From Niastella sp. (lineage in GTDB: Bacteria; Bacteroidota; Bacteroidia; Chitinophagales; Chitinophagaceae), in assembly GCA_017744515.1 (NCBI GenBank), contig JAGIBF010000083.1, positions 1 through 36,557 of the forward strand: 36,557 bases of DNA, written 5' to 3'. The position numbers and the translations under genes were made by a program. The notes beneath the pieces are model-generated. The model was given only the letters and a program-made list of their open reading frames with translations, made no database searches and was not told the origin of the DNA. Shown here one piece after another: positions 25,401 to 33,270 of this stretch (position 1 is its first letter; every line of letters begins with the position of its first letter).

Positions 25401-25879
25401 GCTTCAACCTCGAGTGGGACAGGAGAGTGTACCTGAGCGCATTCTTCCAGGGCGTATCACAAGCCGACAGGCTTATATCAGGAGATGGCATTGTGCCCTT
25501 CTCCAATAGCATTGGCGCCGATAGAAGCAACCTGTATTCCATTGCTACCGATCGCTGGACAGAAGAGAACCCCAATCCCAACGCTTTCTATCCACGCCTT
25601 GGTTACGGCAACGCTGTTAATGCCAACAATATTCAGGCAAGCACATGGTGGGTAAAAGATATCGACTTCCTGCGGTTGAAAACAGTAGAGCTGGGTTACA
25701 GGCTCGATGTACATAAGCTGCAAGGCATCGGCATTAAAACAGCCACACTCTTTGCCCAGGGTGTCAACCTGCTTACGTTCAGCAAATTCAAACTGTGGGA
25801 TCCCGAGTTGAATACCTCCAACGGTACCTCCTATCCCAATGTGATCACGATTTCAGTTGGACTACAGGCCACTTTCTAA
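22478..25879 (+). CDS. SusC/RagA-family TonB-dependent receptor with STN signalling domain
   Basis: 1133 aa from the ATG at 22478 (MKRIVHFVHGLRMPVRQRV); an upstream TTG in frame is less likely. After the signal peptide come the STN domain (about residues 43-122, ITLQLSKAPLTDAIKQIESA), a carboxypeptidase-like regulatory domain (about 135-212, ITGTVKSEALNQAMAGVTVT), a plug domain (about 220-345, GGLNEVVIVGFGKQKKSS, LIDGVPRDINSLDPEDLQSV, TILKDAAATAVYGVQGANGV) and a large outer-membrane barrel to the C-terminal Phe (TISVGLQATF). With SusD it imports a large ligand using TonB energy. The STN domain, with the sigma/FecR pair in front, makes it a signalling receptor as well. It is 19 bp before susD. 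Ligand unknown. Confidence 0.96.
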   Translation: MKRIVHFVHGLRMPVRQRVIVLTVTSFFLGLLSAGATGNQDLLERRITLQLSKAPLTDAIKQIESAANTSFYFDQKILEGRTDLVTLNAKNSTLKTVLAQVFPPAKYDFFQLESQIVVKLRPVKKVTPPAPEKSLVEITITGTVKSEALNQAMAGVTVTALPANKSTTTDVNGFFRIQANQGDSIEFTYVGYQRQAVIIRDRIVLDVAMQATQGGLNEVVIVGFGKQKKSSLVGAQSTVDVDELKQPVANLSTTLAGRIAGVVGVQRSGEPGRNGADIWIRGIATFNASNDARPLILIDGVPRDINSLDPEDLQSVTILKDAAATAVYGVQGANGVILIKTKSGKAGKTTFNVNYNEGFMTFTRIPELTDGVTYMNLTNEAMKASNIQPKYSQAYIDKTASGDDPYVYPNVDWMNVLFDKWSHNRRLNVSARGGSERANYYVSLAYYDEKGFLKTDGLESYNTDTRFRRYNFTSNLNLQLTGTTRFELGIQGYITNGNYPGVSSSDAFAQAMQITPVLFPVMYPGDFVPGQSSNGDQRNPYADITKRGFQSTYGNQLYTNGRLTQDLGFWVPGLSVTTMYSFDAYNSQTLSRTKREDTYYVDQVNPRKADGTLNLLQTWQGNNSLSFGNATSSNRRFYTETSVNYDRTFGEHHVSGMLLYNQSDLTSGTAGDLVSSIPTRFRGLAGRTTYSYADRYFAEFNFGYNGSENFAPDSRFGFFPSFGVGWIVSSEKFFKPLRNAVQYLKFRFSDGIVGAGSGGRRFGYLTFVNGGASGYTYGTNRAGRAGVEISDYGTEITWSEAHKQDLGIEFKTLNSKISVIIDFFKERRTGVFLQRGSLANFVGLTNRPWGNLGVMDNKGIDMTIETAPMYVGNLSVSLRGNFTYNKDKVIENDNPTPKYPWMERRGVNYLSRFGLIAEGLFQSDDEIAKSPKSSYGPVRKGDIKYKDLNGDNVIDSYDQTRIGRGDVPAIVYGFGFNLEWDRRVYLSAFFQGVSQADRLISGDGIVPFSNSIGADRSNLYSIATDRWTEENPNPNAFYPRLGYGNAVNANNIQASTWWVKDIDFLRLKTVELGYRLDVHKLQGIGIKTATLFAQGVNLLTFSKFKLWDPELNTSNGTSYPNVITISVGLQATF

Positions 25880-25898
25880 CAAACAAACAAACTGCATT

Positions 25899-27734
25899 AT
25901 GAAAAAGAATTACAGCATATATATACTCCTGCTCACTGTGCTGGTCATCACATCCTGTAAAAAAGGATTCCTCGACCAGGTACCAGATGACCGGCTTACC
26001 ACCGATGATATCTTCGAAAGCCAGAACACGACACTCGATTTCCTGGCCAACGTATACAGCTATATACCCGACGAAGGCAACCAGCGCTTTGTTACAAGCG
26101 GAGGCTCCGGCCCCTGGACGGCTGCCTCTGATGAAGCCAAATACACCTGGGACTTTGTGGCCAGTAACAACATGAACCTCGGTTCCTGGAATGCCACCAC
26201 GGGCTTCGTAGGCTCCTTCTGGCAACGCTACTACCGCGGCATCCGCAATGCCTCCTACTTTATGAACCATGTGGCAGAATGCGAAGAACTGGGACCCCTG
26301 CTGATCAGGCAACATGGAGCAGAAGCGAGAGCACTGCGTGCCATCTATTACTTCTACCTCATCCGCATCTACGGCCCTGTACCCATTACAGGTGAAGATC
26401 CTATCTCACCCGATGCATCATTCGATCAGGTACAATTGCCCCGCAACACCTTCGAAGAGTGCGTCAACTACATCATTACCGAACTGGACAAAGCATCCCC
26501 CGATCTGCAGGTAAAATCACTGGGCGATAACAAAGGACGTATCGATCAGGCCACCGCACATTACTTTAAAATACAGACACTATTATTGGCAGCCAGCCCA
26601 TTATTCAATGGCAACCCGGACTATGCCAACCTGAAAAACCAGGACGGTAAAGCACTGATGCCGGCCCAATACAATGCCAACAAATGGAAACTGGCGTCCG
26701 ACGCCGCCAAATCATTCATCGATAAATACGTACCCACTTACTTCAGTCTCTTCACCGACAAAGACGCTACGGGTAAAGTGAGTCCTTACCTTTCTTGCCG
26801 CAACGTAATGATCACCGACTGGAATGATGAATGGATCTTTGGCCGCCCATCAGCCTCCATCGGTACGATGCAATACGACAGAACACCCTACCACGCAGGA
26901 TCTGCCAACGACGCCAAAGGCGGAGGTGGATTGGGTGCCACACAAAACATGGTCAATGCCTACTTCATGGCCAATGGCGAAAGCCCTTACAATGATGACG
27001 GCTCGATCAATCCCAATTCGGGTTACATCGCTACAGGCTTCAGCACCTTCAGAGCACCCTACGATGTACAGGCCCGTCAAACCCACAACATGTGGGTCAA
27101 CCGCGAACCCCGCTTTTACGTAGCTGTTACGTACGACAACGTTTTATGGCTGAATACGAATACCGGCAACATCGTGACCACAGTACAATACTCCGGCAAC
27201 TCCGGTGTAAAAAATACAGGTAGCGACCATAGCCCCACAGGCTACATCGTGCGCAAGAACGTTGCCCCCGGCAGCACGGGCAATGGCAACCGCGCACTCG
27301 TAATGGCCCGCCTCGCCAATGTATTCCTCGACTACGCAGAAGCACTCAATGAATCTGATCCCGGTAACACCCTTGCACTATACTATCTCAACCTCATCAG
27401 AGAACGTGCAGGAGTACCGCAATACGGCGTAGGCGTCGATCCGTTACCGGTTCCTTCAGGACAGGCTGCCGTACGAGCCGCTATCCGCAAAGAACGCCGC
27501 GTGGAACTGGCTTTCGAGAACGTACGCTATTTCGATACCCGTCGCTGGAAGATCGCCGAGCAAACAGATAAAGGCCCCATGTATGGCCTCAACATCAATG
27601 CCGATGGAACATCCTTTTACAATGTTGTTCCTTTTGAAACAAGAGTGTTTGAAAAGAAGCATTACCTGTTCCCCGTGCCACAGGGAGAAATTGATGTAGA
27701 TAAGAAACTGGTACAAAATACCGGTTGGGAATAG
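25899..27734 (+). CDS. SusD/RagB-family outer-membrane nutrient-binding lipoprotein
   Basis: 611 aa from the ATG at 25899. The lipoprotein signal ends VITSC (Cys20), and the mature start KKGFLDQVPDDRLTTDDIF is characteristic of SusD. The TPR-like alpha fold with RALRAIYYFYLIRIYGPVPI is visible, as are LADYAEAL-type sequences (VFLDYAEALNESDPGN) and the family's C-terminal motifs (NLIRERAGVPQYG, AIRKERRVELAFENVRYFDT, RRWKIAE, LFPVPQGEID). SusD forms a lid on SusC and binds the ligand at the cell surface. At 611 aa it is near the upper end of usual lengths. The next gene starts 53 bp later. Confidence 0.96.
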   Translation: MKKNYSIYILLLTVLVITSCKKGFLDQVPDDRLTTDDIFESQNTTLDFLANVYSYIPDEGNQRFVTSGGSGPWTAASDEAKYTWDFVASNNMNLGSWNATTGFVGSFWQRYYRGIRNASYFMNHVAECEELGPLLIRQHGAEARALRAIYYFYLIRIYGPVPITGEDPISPDASFDQVQLPRNTFEECVNYIITELDKASPDLQVKSLGDNKGRIDQATAHYFKIQTLLLAASPLFNGNPDYANLKNQDGKALMPAQYNANKWKLASDAAKSFIDKYVPTYFSLFTDKDATGKVSPYLSCRNVMITDWNDEWIFGRPSASIGTMQYDRTPYHAGSANDAKGGGGLGATQNMVNAYFMANGESPYNDDGSINPNSGYIATGFSTFRAPYDVQARQTHNMWVNREPRFYVAVTYDNVLWLNTNTGNIVTTVQYSGNSGVKNTGSDHSPTGYIVRKNVAPGSTGNGNRALVMARLANVFLDYAEALNESDPGNTLALYYLNLIRERAGVPQYGVGVDPLPVPSGQAAVRAAIRKERRVELAFENVRYFDTRRWKIAEQTDKGPMYGLNINADGTSFYNVVPFETRVFEKKHYLFPVPQGEIDVDKKLVQNTGWE

Positions 27735-27787
27735 TTGCTGTAACAGCAAAGATGAAAATACAATTTGAATGCATTAAACCCTCGAAC

Positions 27788-30424
27788 ATGAACAGCAGGA
27801 TTATAAAGATGCTCGGCTTTGGAATATGGATGATGTTTTCCATTCAGGCATCTGCACAGGATATTATGGCCAATGGCGGCACCCTCACCGTTTCACAAGA
27901 CAACCCCGGAGGCTCCGGTGCCGGTGAAGGATCGCTGAAACTGATCGATAACAACCCCAATTCGAAAATATATGTAGGCGGCGTAACCCTCCCCTGGTAC
28001 ATGCAATGGCAATGCAACACACCGGTCCGCGCTGCCCAGTATGTACTTACCTCAGGAGGAGATGCCCCCACGCGCGACCCAAAGAACTGGAAGCTGGAAG
28101 GCTCGGATGATGCAGCAGCATGGACTTTGCTCGACACACGCACGAATGAAGTATTCGCAGGCCGCAACGAAGCACGCACATTCGATATCCCCACACAAGG
28201 CATTTACAAATATTACCGCGTTACGATTTCTACCCTTAACGGTAGCACAGCTTTCCAGTTGTCCGAATGGAAACTACTGGAAGGATTGCCACCCGCAGCA
28301 CCTACGGTATTGGCTGGCCTGGCTACCGCAGGCTCGGAAGTGCTGTTGAGCTGGCAGGATAACGCCTCCAACGAAAGCGGCTTCGAAGTAGAACGCTCTT
28401 CCAACGGCGTCGACTTTGTGAGAGTCGCATCCCTCACCTCCAACCGCGTTAGCTATGCAGCAACAGGTTTGCTGGTAAATACATCTTACCAGTTCAGGGT
28501 GCGGGCTATCAATACATATGGAAACTCCGCTTATTCCAACACGATCATACTCTCTACACTCAACCAGAGCGGTCAGTTGACAGATGTAACAGACGACGGA
28601 GGAGTGCTGGCAGTATCCAAAGACAATGACGGCGGCCCCAACGCCGGTGAAGGCTCTACGAAGCTGATTGATAACAACTATAGCTCCAAGTTCCTCATCT
28701 TCGGCGCTATGCCGGTAGATGGCTATTGGGCACGCTATCGGTCACAAACCCCGTGGGTAGTTACTAAATACACGATCACCACAGGCGGTGATGCCCCCGG
28801 CCGCGATCCCAAAACATGGAAGTTCCAGGCTACCAACGATACATTGACCGGCTGGACCGACCTGGATACACGTACAGGTGTCACCTTCGGTGGTCGCAAT
28901 ACAGGCTACACTTTTGCATTTCCGAACAACACAGCCTATTCCTACTTCAGACTGTTGGTAACCCAAAACAATGGCGATGGCGGCATCATGGGCCAGATCA
29001 GTGAATTGGAAATATGGGGCATGAGCCCCAATGCACCGAAAGTACCTGCAGATCTGGATGTAACAGCCGTTACGTTTACCACAGCCACATTGAAGTGGAC
29101 GGATAACTCTTCCAACGAAACAGGCTTTGAAATAGAGAAGTCGGAAGACAGCGTAAACTTTGAAGCAGCAGGCACCGTTGCAGCCAACACATCTACTTAT
29201 GAAGTGCCTAACCTGTTGGGAGGGTTCAAATATTATTTCCGCATACGCGCTGTAACTGCTGCCACCAAATCTATCTGGAGCAAGATCGTAGATACAGTTA
29301 CCGATTATGATCCGAACCTGCCATTGACACCACGCAACCTGCAGGGCACCCCACTCTCCGAAACATCGGTATCCCTCGTTTGGGACGACAGAGCCAACAA
29401 TGAAACAGGCTTTGATATAGAACGTTCCGTCAATGGCATCAACTTCACGCCACTGGGCAGTGTAAATGCAGATGTGGAGACCTATACCGACAACGGCCTC
29501 AACCTTGCATCCCGCTATTACTACCGCGTAAAAGCCAAAAACACCTTTGGCAGCTCCTACTACAGCAATGTAGTTACAGTGATCACGCAAGGCAAGAACA
29601 CAGCCCCCACGCTGGATGCCATTACCAATAAAGACATCTGCACCACCGATTCCACCTTTACGTTCGACCTCACGGGCATTACCCCTGGTGCAGAAGCCTG
29701 GCAGGTGGTGACGCTGGCTGTTACAAGCTCAGATGCCACATTGTTCGACGAGCTATCAGTAACACCGGTAGTAAATGGCAAAGCACAACTGTCTTACAAT
29801 GCCGCTAAAGGCGGTACTGCTACGATCACGGTGCGGGCGCAGGACAATGGCGCCACTTTCAACGGAGGTGCAGACACCTATACACGCACCTTTACGATTG
29901 TGGTAAATCCGCTGGTAGTGAACATCGCTTCAGATAAAGGCGCTGTAATACCACGCCTCGAAACGGCCCACCTCACAGCCTCCGGCGCTGATACCTACAC
30001 CTGGAAAAGTGCACACGGCATCGTAAATGGAGCGACGACCCCTGTACTTACTGTAAGACCTACGATCAATACCCCCTATACGGTATTGGGCGTAAATAGC
30101 CGCGGCTGTAAAGACACGGCTACGATCACCATCCAGTTGCAGGGCAACTACAACATCGATCCGGTGAATGTATTGACCCCCAACGGCGATGGAAAAAACG
30201 ATCGCTGGGTGATCTGGAACATCAACACCTTCCCCGGCAACGAAGTACGCGTATTGGACCGCTCAGGCCGCGTGGTGTTCATGCAGAAAAACTACATGAA
30301 CGATTGGGAAGGCACCTACAACGGCAATCCATTGCCGGAAGGCGCGTATCTCTACATTATCAAGCTGGGAACGGGTATCCCTGCCGCCCAGGGCGTTTTA
30401 ACCATCATTCGCAACCGTAAATAA
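27788..30424 (+). CDS. Multidomain surface protein: two F5/8-like domains, three FN3, type IX sorting domain
   Basis: 878 aa from the ATG at 27788, which gives signal peptide MNSRIIKMLGFGIWMMFSIQ then ASAQ; Met codons upstream are possible but worse. Domain order: F5/8 type C-like (about 51-165, DPKNWKLEGSDDAAAWTLLD), FN3 (168-258), second F5/8-like (268-410, DPKTWKFQATNDTLTGWTDL), FN3 (414-508), FN3 (513-601), a cadherin/Ig-like region (605-786), and a gliding-motility/type IX type B C-terminal domain (788-878, NVLTPNGDGKNDRWVI, DWEGTYNGNPLPEGAYLYII). All three FN3 share a 'DN.SNE.GFE.E.S' block. F5/8 and FN3 domains bind glycans or proteins, so this is probably a surface binding protein working with the SusC/D pair and exported by type IX secretion. 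Confidence 0.88.
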   Translation: MNSRIIKMLGFGIWMMFSIQASAQDIMANGGTLTVSQDNPGGSGAGEGSLKLIDNNPNSKIYVGGVTLPWYMQWQCNTPVRAAQYVLTSGGDAPTRDPKNWKLEGSDDAAAWTLLDTRTNEVFAGRNEARTFDIPTQGIYKYYRVTISTLNGSTAFQLSEWKLLEGLPPAAPTVLAGLATAGSEVLLSWQDNASNESGFEVERSSNGVDFVRVASLTSNRVSYAATGLLVNTSYQFRVRAINTYGNSAYSNTIILSTLNQSGQLTDVTDDGGVLAVSKDNDGGPNAGEGSTKLIDNNYSSKFLIFGAMPVDGYWARYRSQTPWVVTKYTITTGGDAPGRDPKTWKFQATNDTLTGWTDLDTRTGVTFGGRNTGYTFAFPNNTAYSYFRLLVTQNNGDGGIMGQISELEIWGMSPNAPKVPADLDVTAVTFTTATLKWTDNSSNETGFEIEKSEDSVNFEAAGTVAANTSTYEVPNLLGGFKYYFRIRAVTAATKSIWSKIVDTVTDYDPNLPLTPRNLQGTPLSETSVSLVWDDRANNETGFDIERSVNGINFTPLGSVNADVETYTDNGLNLASRYYYRVKAKNTFGSSYYSNVVTVITQGKNTAPTLDAITNKDICTTDSTFTFDLTGITPGAEAWQVVTLAVTSSDATLFDELSVTPVVNGKAQLSYNAAKGGTATITVRAQDNGATFNGGADTYTRTFTIVVNPLVVNIASDKGAVIPRLETAHLTASGADTYTWKSAHGIVNGATTPVLTVRPTINTPYTVLGVNSRGCKDTATITIQLQGNYNIDPVNVLTPNGDGKNDRWVIWNINTFPGNEVRVLDRSGRVVFMQKNYMNDWEGTYNGNPLPEGAYLYIIKLGTGIPAAQGVLTIIRNRK

Positions 30425-30434
30425 GCACAACAAC

Positions 30435-31337
30435 ATGAAACAACTATATAACTTCCGGAAAACGATCGTAGCATTCTCTGTAATGCTGGTGGGCATGAAC
30501 CTTACGCAGGAAGCCGTTGCGCAGCAAAACCCATTTGCTGCCAGCTATTTCCAAAACCAATACCTCGCAAACCCTGCCATGGCAGGAGGCGATAACAAAG
30601 TAAAAGCTGCGGTAGGCTACCGCAAACAATGGTCGGGTATCTCCAACAGCCCATACAGCCTCTACGCTACCGGCGAATACAGCAGCAGCGATAAGTTGAA
30701 CTTCGGCGTAAACGTATACAACGATAAAGCAGGTATGCTCAATACGAGCTCAGCCATGCTGACCTACGCATATTACCTGCCGGTAACAAAAAATGGCGGC
30801 CGTGTGCACCTCGGCATCTCAGCCGGTGCCGTAAACAGGCGCATCGACATGAAAGACTTCAATGGCGATCCCGGCGATGTATTACTCACCGACGGCAACA
30901 AGATCCGCTTTGATGGAGGCATTGGTATAGCCTTCACCAATAAGCAGATCACGGTACAGGCAGCCTTCCCCAACATGGTTACTTATTTCAACAAAGAGAA
31001 CGATAGCATCGTAAACAGGCCCACCTTCTTTGCAGCCGCCAGCTACAAACTATCCTTCAATGATGGCGATCTCATCCTGGAGCCCAAAGTTGCATACCGT
31101 GGTATGAAGGGATTTGACAATATCATCGACGCAGGCGCCAATGTAACCTTGAAACAGGTAAACCTCTTTGGTATTTACCATACTTCTAAAAACATAACTG
31201 CGGGTGCCGGCCTGATGATTGCCGAAAAACTGTGGATCAGTGCGGCGTATACCTCTGCAGGATCCGCTATTAAAGAGTATACCGATGGAAACTTCGAAGT
31301 AGGCCTTAGCTTCGCGCTCGGAGGAAAAGAAAAATAA
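30435..31337 (+). CDS. PorP/SprF-family type IX secretion outer-membrane protein
   Basis: 300 aa with a signal peptide (MLVGMNLTQEAVAQQ). The mature start QQNPFAASYFQNQYLANPAM, then AGGDNKVKAAVGYRKQW, is the family opening ('yNPAxAG...yRxQW'). A barrel-like series of short amphipathic strands runs to GNFEVGLSFALGG. In Flavobacterium johnsoniae SprF is needed for export or surface attachment of SprB, and PorP/SprF genes often directly follow the gene for their type IX cargo with a type B domain. Here it starts 10 bp after the 878-aa cargo gene, which fits a dedicated pairing. Its stop overlaps the next ATG by one base (TAATG). Confidence 0.93.
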   Translation: MKQLYNFRKTIVAFSVMLVGMNLTQEAVAQQNPFAASYFQNQYLANPAMAGGDNKVKAAVGYRKQWSGISNSPYSLYATGEYSSSDKLNFGVNVYNDKAGMLNTSSAMLTYAYYLPVTKNGGRVHLGISAGAVNRRIDMKDFNGDPGDVLLTDGNKIRFDGGIGIAFTNKQITVQAAFPNMVTYFNKENDSIVNRPTFFAAASYKLSFNDGDLILEPKVAYRGMKGFDNIIDAGANVTLKQVNLFGIYHTSKNITAGAGLMIAEKLWISAAYTSAGSAIKEYTDGNFEVGLSFALGGKEK

Positions 31338-32296
31338 TGAAACTAATGAGAAAACACAAGATTAGAATTATCCTATGCATGATGATCAGCTTGCCTTTAT
31401 TGGCAGCTGCCTGTAAGAAAAGTAGCAATGGCGGAGATACGACACAGCCCCCGCCCCCTGTAGTAGTAGATCCACCCGATGCGCCGGTCAAAACCTGGCA
31501 GGAACATTGGTTTGAGCATCAGCAGCTCCTGAGCCGTGTCTACTATGATACCGTATTGGCGGTGTATTATGACAACGATGTTTCCCGGACGATCAACTGG
31601 CCATTCACCTTCCTGAAAGAAGTGTGGCTCTACAGCAACGCCACCTACGGCAGGTTGTATGGCACAGATAAAAGACTCTACGCTATTTACCATACCGGTA
31701 AGTACGGAGGAGGCCACCCTGCCTACTATTACGATGCAGGACATGACAACAGGAATGTGATCGACTGCGGCTCCAATGCCAACAACGCCTGGCTCAGCGG
31801 CACGGGCAATGACCTCGACCTGTCTACACACGAGATTGGCCATATCGTAGAAAGCACCACATTTGGCACCAAGGGTTCACCAGCCTTCGCGCTGTGGAAA
31901 GACAGCAAGTGGATGGAGATCTATATCTATGATGTGTACAAGGGTTTAAAGCGTGATGCAGATGCGGCACGGTGGTTTAATATGATGAATGGCACCGTTG
32001 ACAATTTCCCGGCAGCCAATACACAATGGTTCAAGAATTGGTTCTTCCCCATCTATGATAAATACGGCGGCAGCAAAGTACTGGCTAAATTCTTCTCACT
32101 GCTGGCAACCCATTTCCCCAAAAATGGAGACAACCGTTACAGCAGAGATATGAACTGGGGTGAGTTTGTACACTTCTGGAGCGGCGCTGCCGGCGCCAGC
32201 TTGAAAGCACAGGCCACTACAGCCTTTGGCTGGCCAGCCGAATGGGAAACACAATTCAACAAAGCAAAGACCGACTTTCCGGGAATTACCTACTGA
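31337..32296 (+). CDS. HEIGH-motif metallopeptidase-like lipoprotein
   Basis: 319 aa. It has a lipoprotein signal (PLLAAAC, Cys26) and a Pro/Thr-rich linker (about 34-50). The central motif THEIGHIVE has HEIGH at residues 165-169, the zincin HExxH pattern. Glu194 (in DSKWMEIYIYDVY) is 25 residues after the second His and could be the third zinc ligand of a gluzincin. Other notable blocks are KYGGGHPAYYYDAGHDNRNV before the motif and FFPIYDKYGGSKVLAKFF and NWGEFVHFWSGAAG after it. I cannot assign a named peptidase family; it recalls M60-like or basic-secretory-protein zincins. The 1-base overlap with the PorP/SprF gene shows the same transcript. It is probably a membrane-attached protease of the SusC/D locus. 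Confidence 0.75.
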   Translation: MKLMRKHKIRIILCMMISLPLLAAACKKSSNGGDTTQPPPPVVVDPPDAPVKTWQEHWFEHQQLLSRVYYDTVLAVYYDNDVSRTINWPFTFLKEVWLYSNATYGRLYGTDKRLYAIYHTGKYGGGHPAYYYDAGHDNRNVIDCGSNANNAWLSGTGNDLDLSTHEIGHIVESTTFGTKGSPAFALWKDSKWMEIYIYDVYKGLKRDADAARWFNMMNGTVDNFPAANTQWFKNWFFPIYDKYGGSKVLAKFFSLLATHFPKNGDNRYSRDMNWGEFVHFWSGAAGASLKAQATTAFGWPAEWETQFNKAKTDFPGITY

Positions 32297-32299
32297 TAA

Positions 32300-32386
32300 C
32301 ACGAATTAATTCGAATTACATGAATTCATTCATTACAGCATGGTATCGATTCGGTCAATTCGTGTCTAATTAGTGTAATTCGTGAA
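32300..32386. repeat. ATTCGTG inverted/direct repeat element (copy 3)
   Basis: CACGAATTAATTCGAATTAC at the left (32300-32319) faces AATTCGTG (32357-32364) and AATTCGTG (32378-32385) at the right, so the ends can pair. It belongs to the same family as 8138-8186 and 17479-17510. Confidence 0.55.
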
Positions 32387-32440
32387 AACTTTTCTCTCGT
32401 AGCAGTGATTAGTTTGTATTAAGAATGGTCCGTACAGGAC

Positions 32441-32473
32441 AAATGCGTCTCTTTTTAGGGGCGCATTTTCTTT
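32441..32473 (+). terminator. Probable terminator of the ECF/SusCD/type IX locus
   Basis: AAATGCGTCTC (32441-32451) pairs with GGGGCGCATTT (32458-32468) in an 11-bp stem with two G-U pairs, loop of 6 nt, followed by TCTTTTT. It is about 145 bp after the metallopeptidase stop. Confidence 0.75.
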
Positions 32474-32499
32474 TTATTGGAGGAATGTAAGAGGAAATA

Positions 32500-32727
32500 T
32501 TAGGCAGCATAACTCTTTCTGGAAATGATGTTTCCATCTTTCCCATGAATGATAAGTTCACGTCCCTTGGATTTAGCAATTTCCCGGGCAATGGTAATTG
32601 CGTCCCGTTTGTTGTCGGTAATGGCAGTAAACTTTTGAGCTGCACTGTTTTTTACAACCCAGCCATTCCCCAAAGGAATAACGTGCTCTGCACTATTGGA
32701 AACAGACTTGGAGGTTTTCTTTGCCAT
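32500..32727 (-). CDS. DUF2188-domain small protein
   Basis: 75 aa. After a Lys/Ser-rich start it has HVIPLGNGWVVKNSAAQKFT, DNKRDAITIAREIAKSKG and the ending ELIIHGKDGNIISRKSY. This is the DUF2188 pattern ('HVvP...GW.Vk...A.......A...A.e.A...g.el.vhg.dG.i...sy'). Its function is not known. It starts 9 bp after the HEPN-like gene on the same strand, so the two should be one transcript. The pairing with a possible RNA-directed toxin fold is of interest, but no direct evidence makes this an antitoxin. Confidence 0.85.
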   Translation of the reverse strand: MAKKTSKSVSNSAEHVIPLGNGWVVKNSAAQKFTAITDNKRDAITIAREIAKSKGRELIIHGKDGNIISRKSYAA

Positions 32728-32736
32728 GCTGTAAAA

Positions 32737-33270
32737 TTATGAAATTTTTGATATAATACGTTTAGCTGCCATGACAAAGGATTGGGCCTTCAAGGATGTA
32801 ACTCGCTGTCTTACATATCTTTTTTCCGGCGTCCAGGCATGCACCATTTGCCATTCCCCGTGTAAATGCGATGTAATTGTTGCCTGAGCTCCTGAGAAAA
32901 CCAGGAGGTCGGGAAGCTTGTGATTTCGAATTTGTTTTATCTGAGTCAATTGGATACCTGTAGCCAATCCATTGAATACTGCTAACTGAGACGAATAACT
33001 TGCAAACTCTGCTGGCGTTTCCGGAAACCCTTGTTGAAAATTCAACGTCTGGCTTATTTTTCTTTTTAGCGACAGCTCCAACGCATATCCCATCATATAG
33101 ATAGCTCCTGCATTTCTGTCATTACGCAATAAAGCTTCTGCATCTTTCTGTTTTTGAGAAGCCAGAAACTTCAAGTCTTTCAGTTGTACCATGCAATCGT
33201 CGATTTTCATTTTAGCCTTTTCAACAACGTCAATGAACCACAAGTAAAACCTTACGAATTTTGCACGCAT
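32737..33270 (-). CDS. HEPN-like domain protein
   Basis: 177 aa from the ATG at 33270. Met21 (MKIDDCMVQLKDLKF), preceded by an A-rich stretch, is a good alternative start. The central GAIYMMGYALELSLKRKI followed about 50 residues later by HKLPDLL matches the HEPN-like pattern 'GYavEcaLK...HdL..LL' found in many small stand-alone proteins. The usual RNase motif R(x)4-6H is not clearly present: the region reads IKQIRNHKLPDLL. So catalysis is uncertain and a binding role is possible. Downstream is the DUF2188 gene. The pair lies between the accessory locus and pyrH, on the opposite strand to both. Family call rests on pattern only. Confidence 0.55.
   Translation of the reverse strand: MRAKFVRFYLWFIDVVEKAKMKIDDCMVQLKDLKFLASQKQKDAEALLRNDRNAGAIYMMGYALELSLKRKISQTLNFQQGFPETPAEFASYSSQLAVFNGLATGIQLTQIKQIRNHKLPDLLVFSGAQATITSHLHGEWQMVHAWTPEKRYVRQRVTSLKAQSFVMAAKRIISKIS

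Noticed and set aside
28742..29590. 282-codon minus-strand open frame antisense to the multidomain surface protein
   Set aside because: No recognisable motif or signal, composition is that of an antisense shadow, and the plus-strand frame has clear FN3 repeats.
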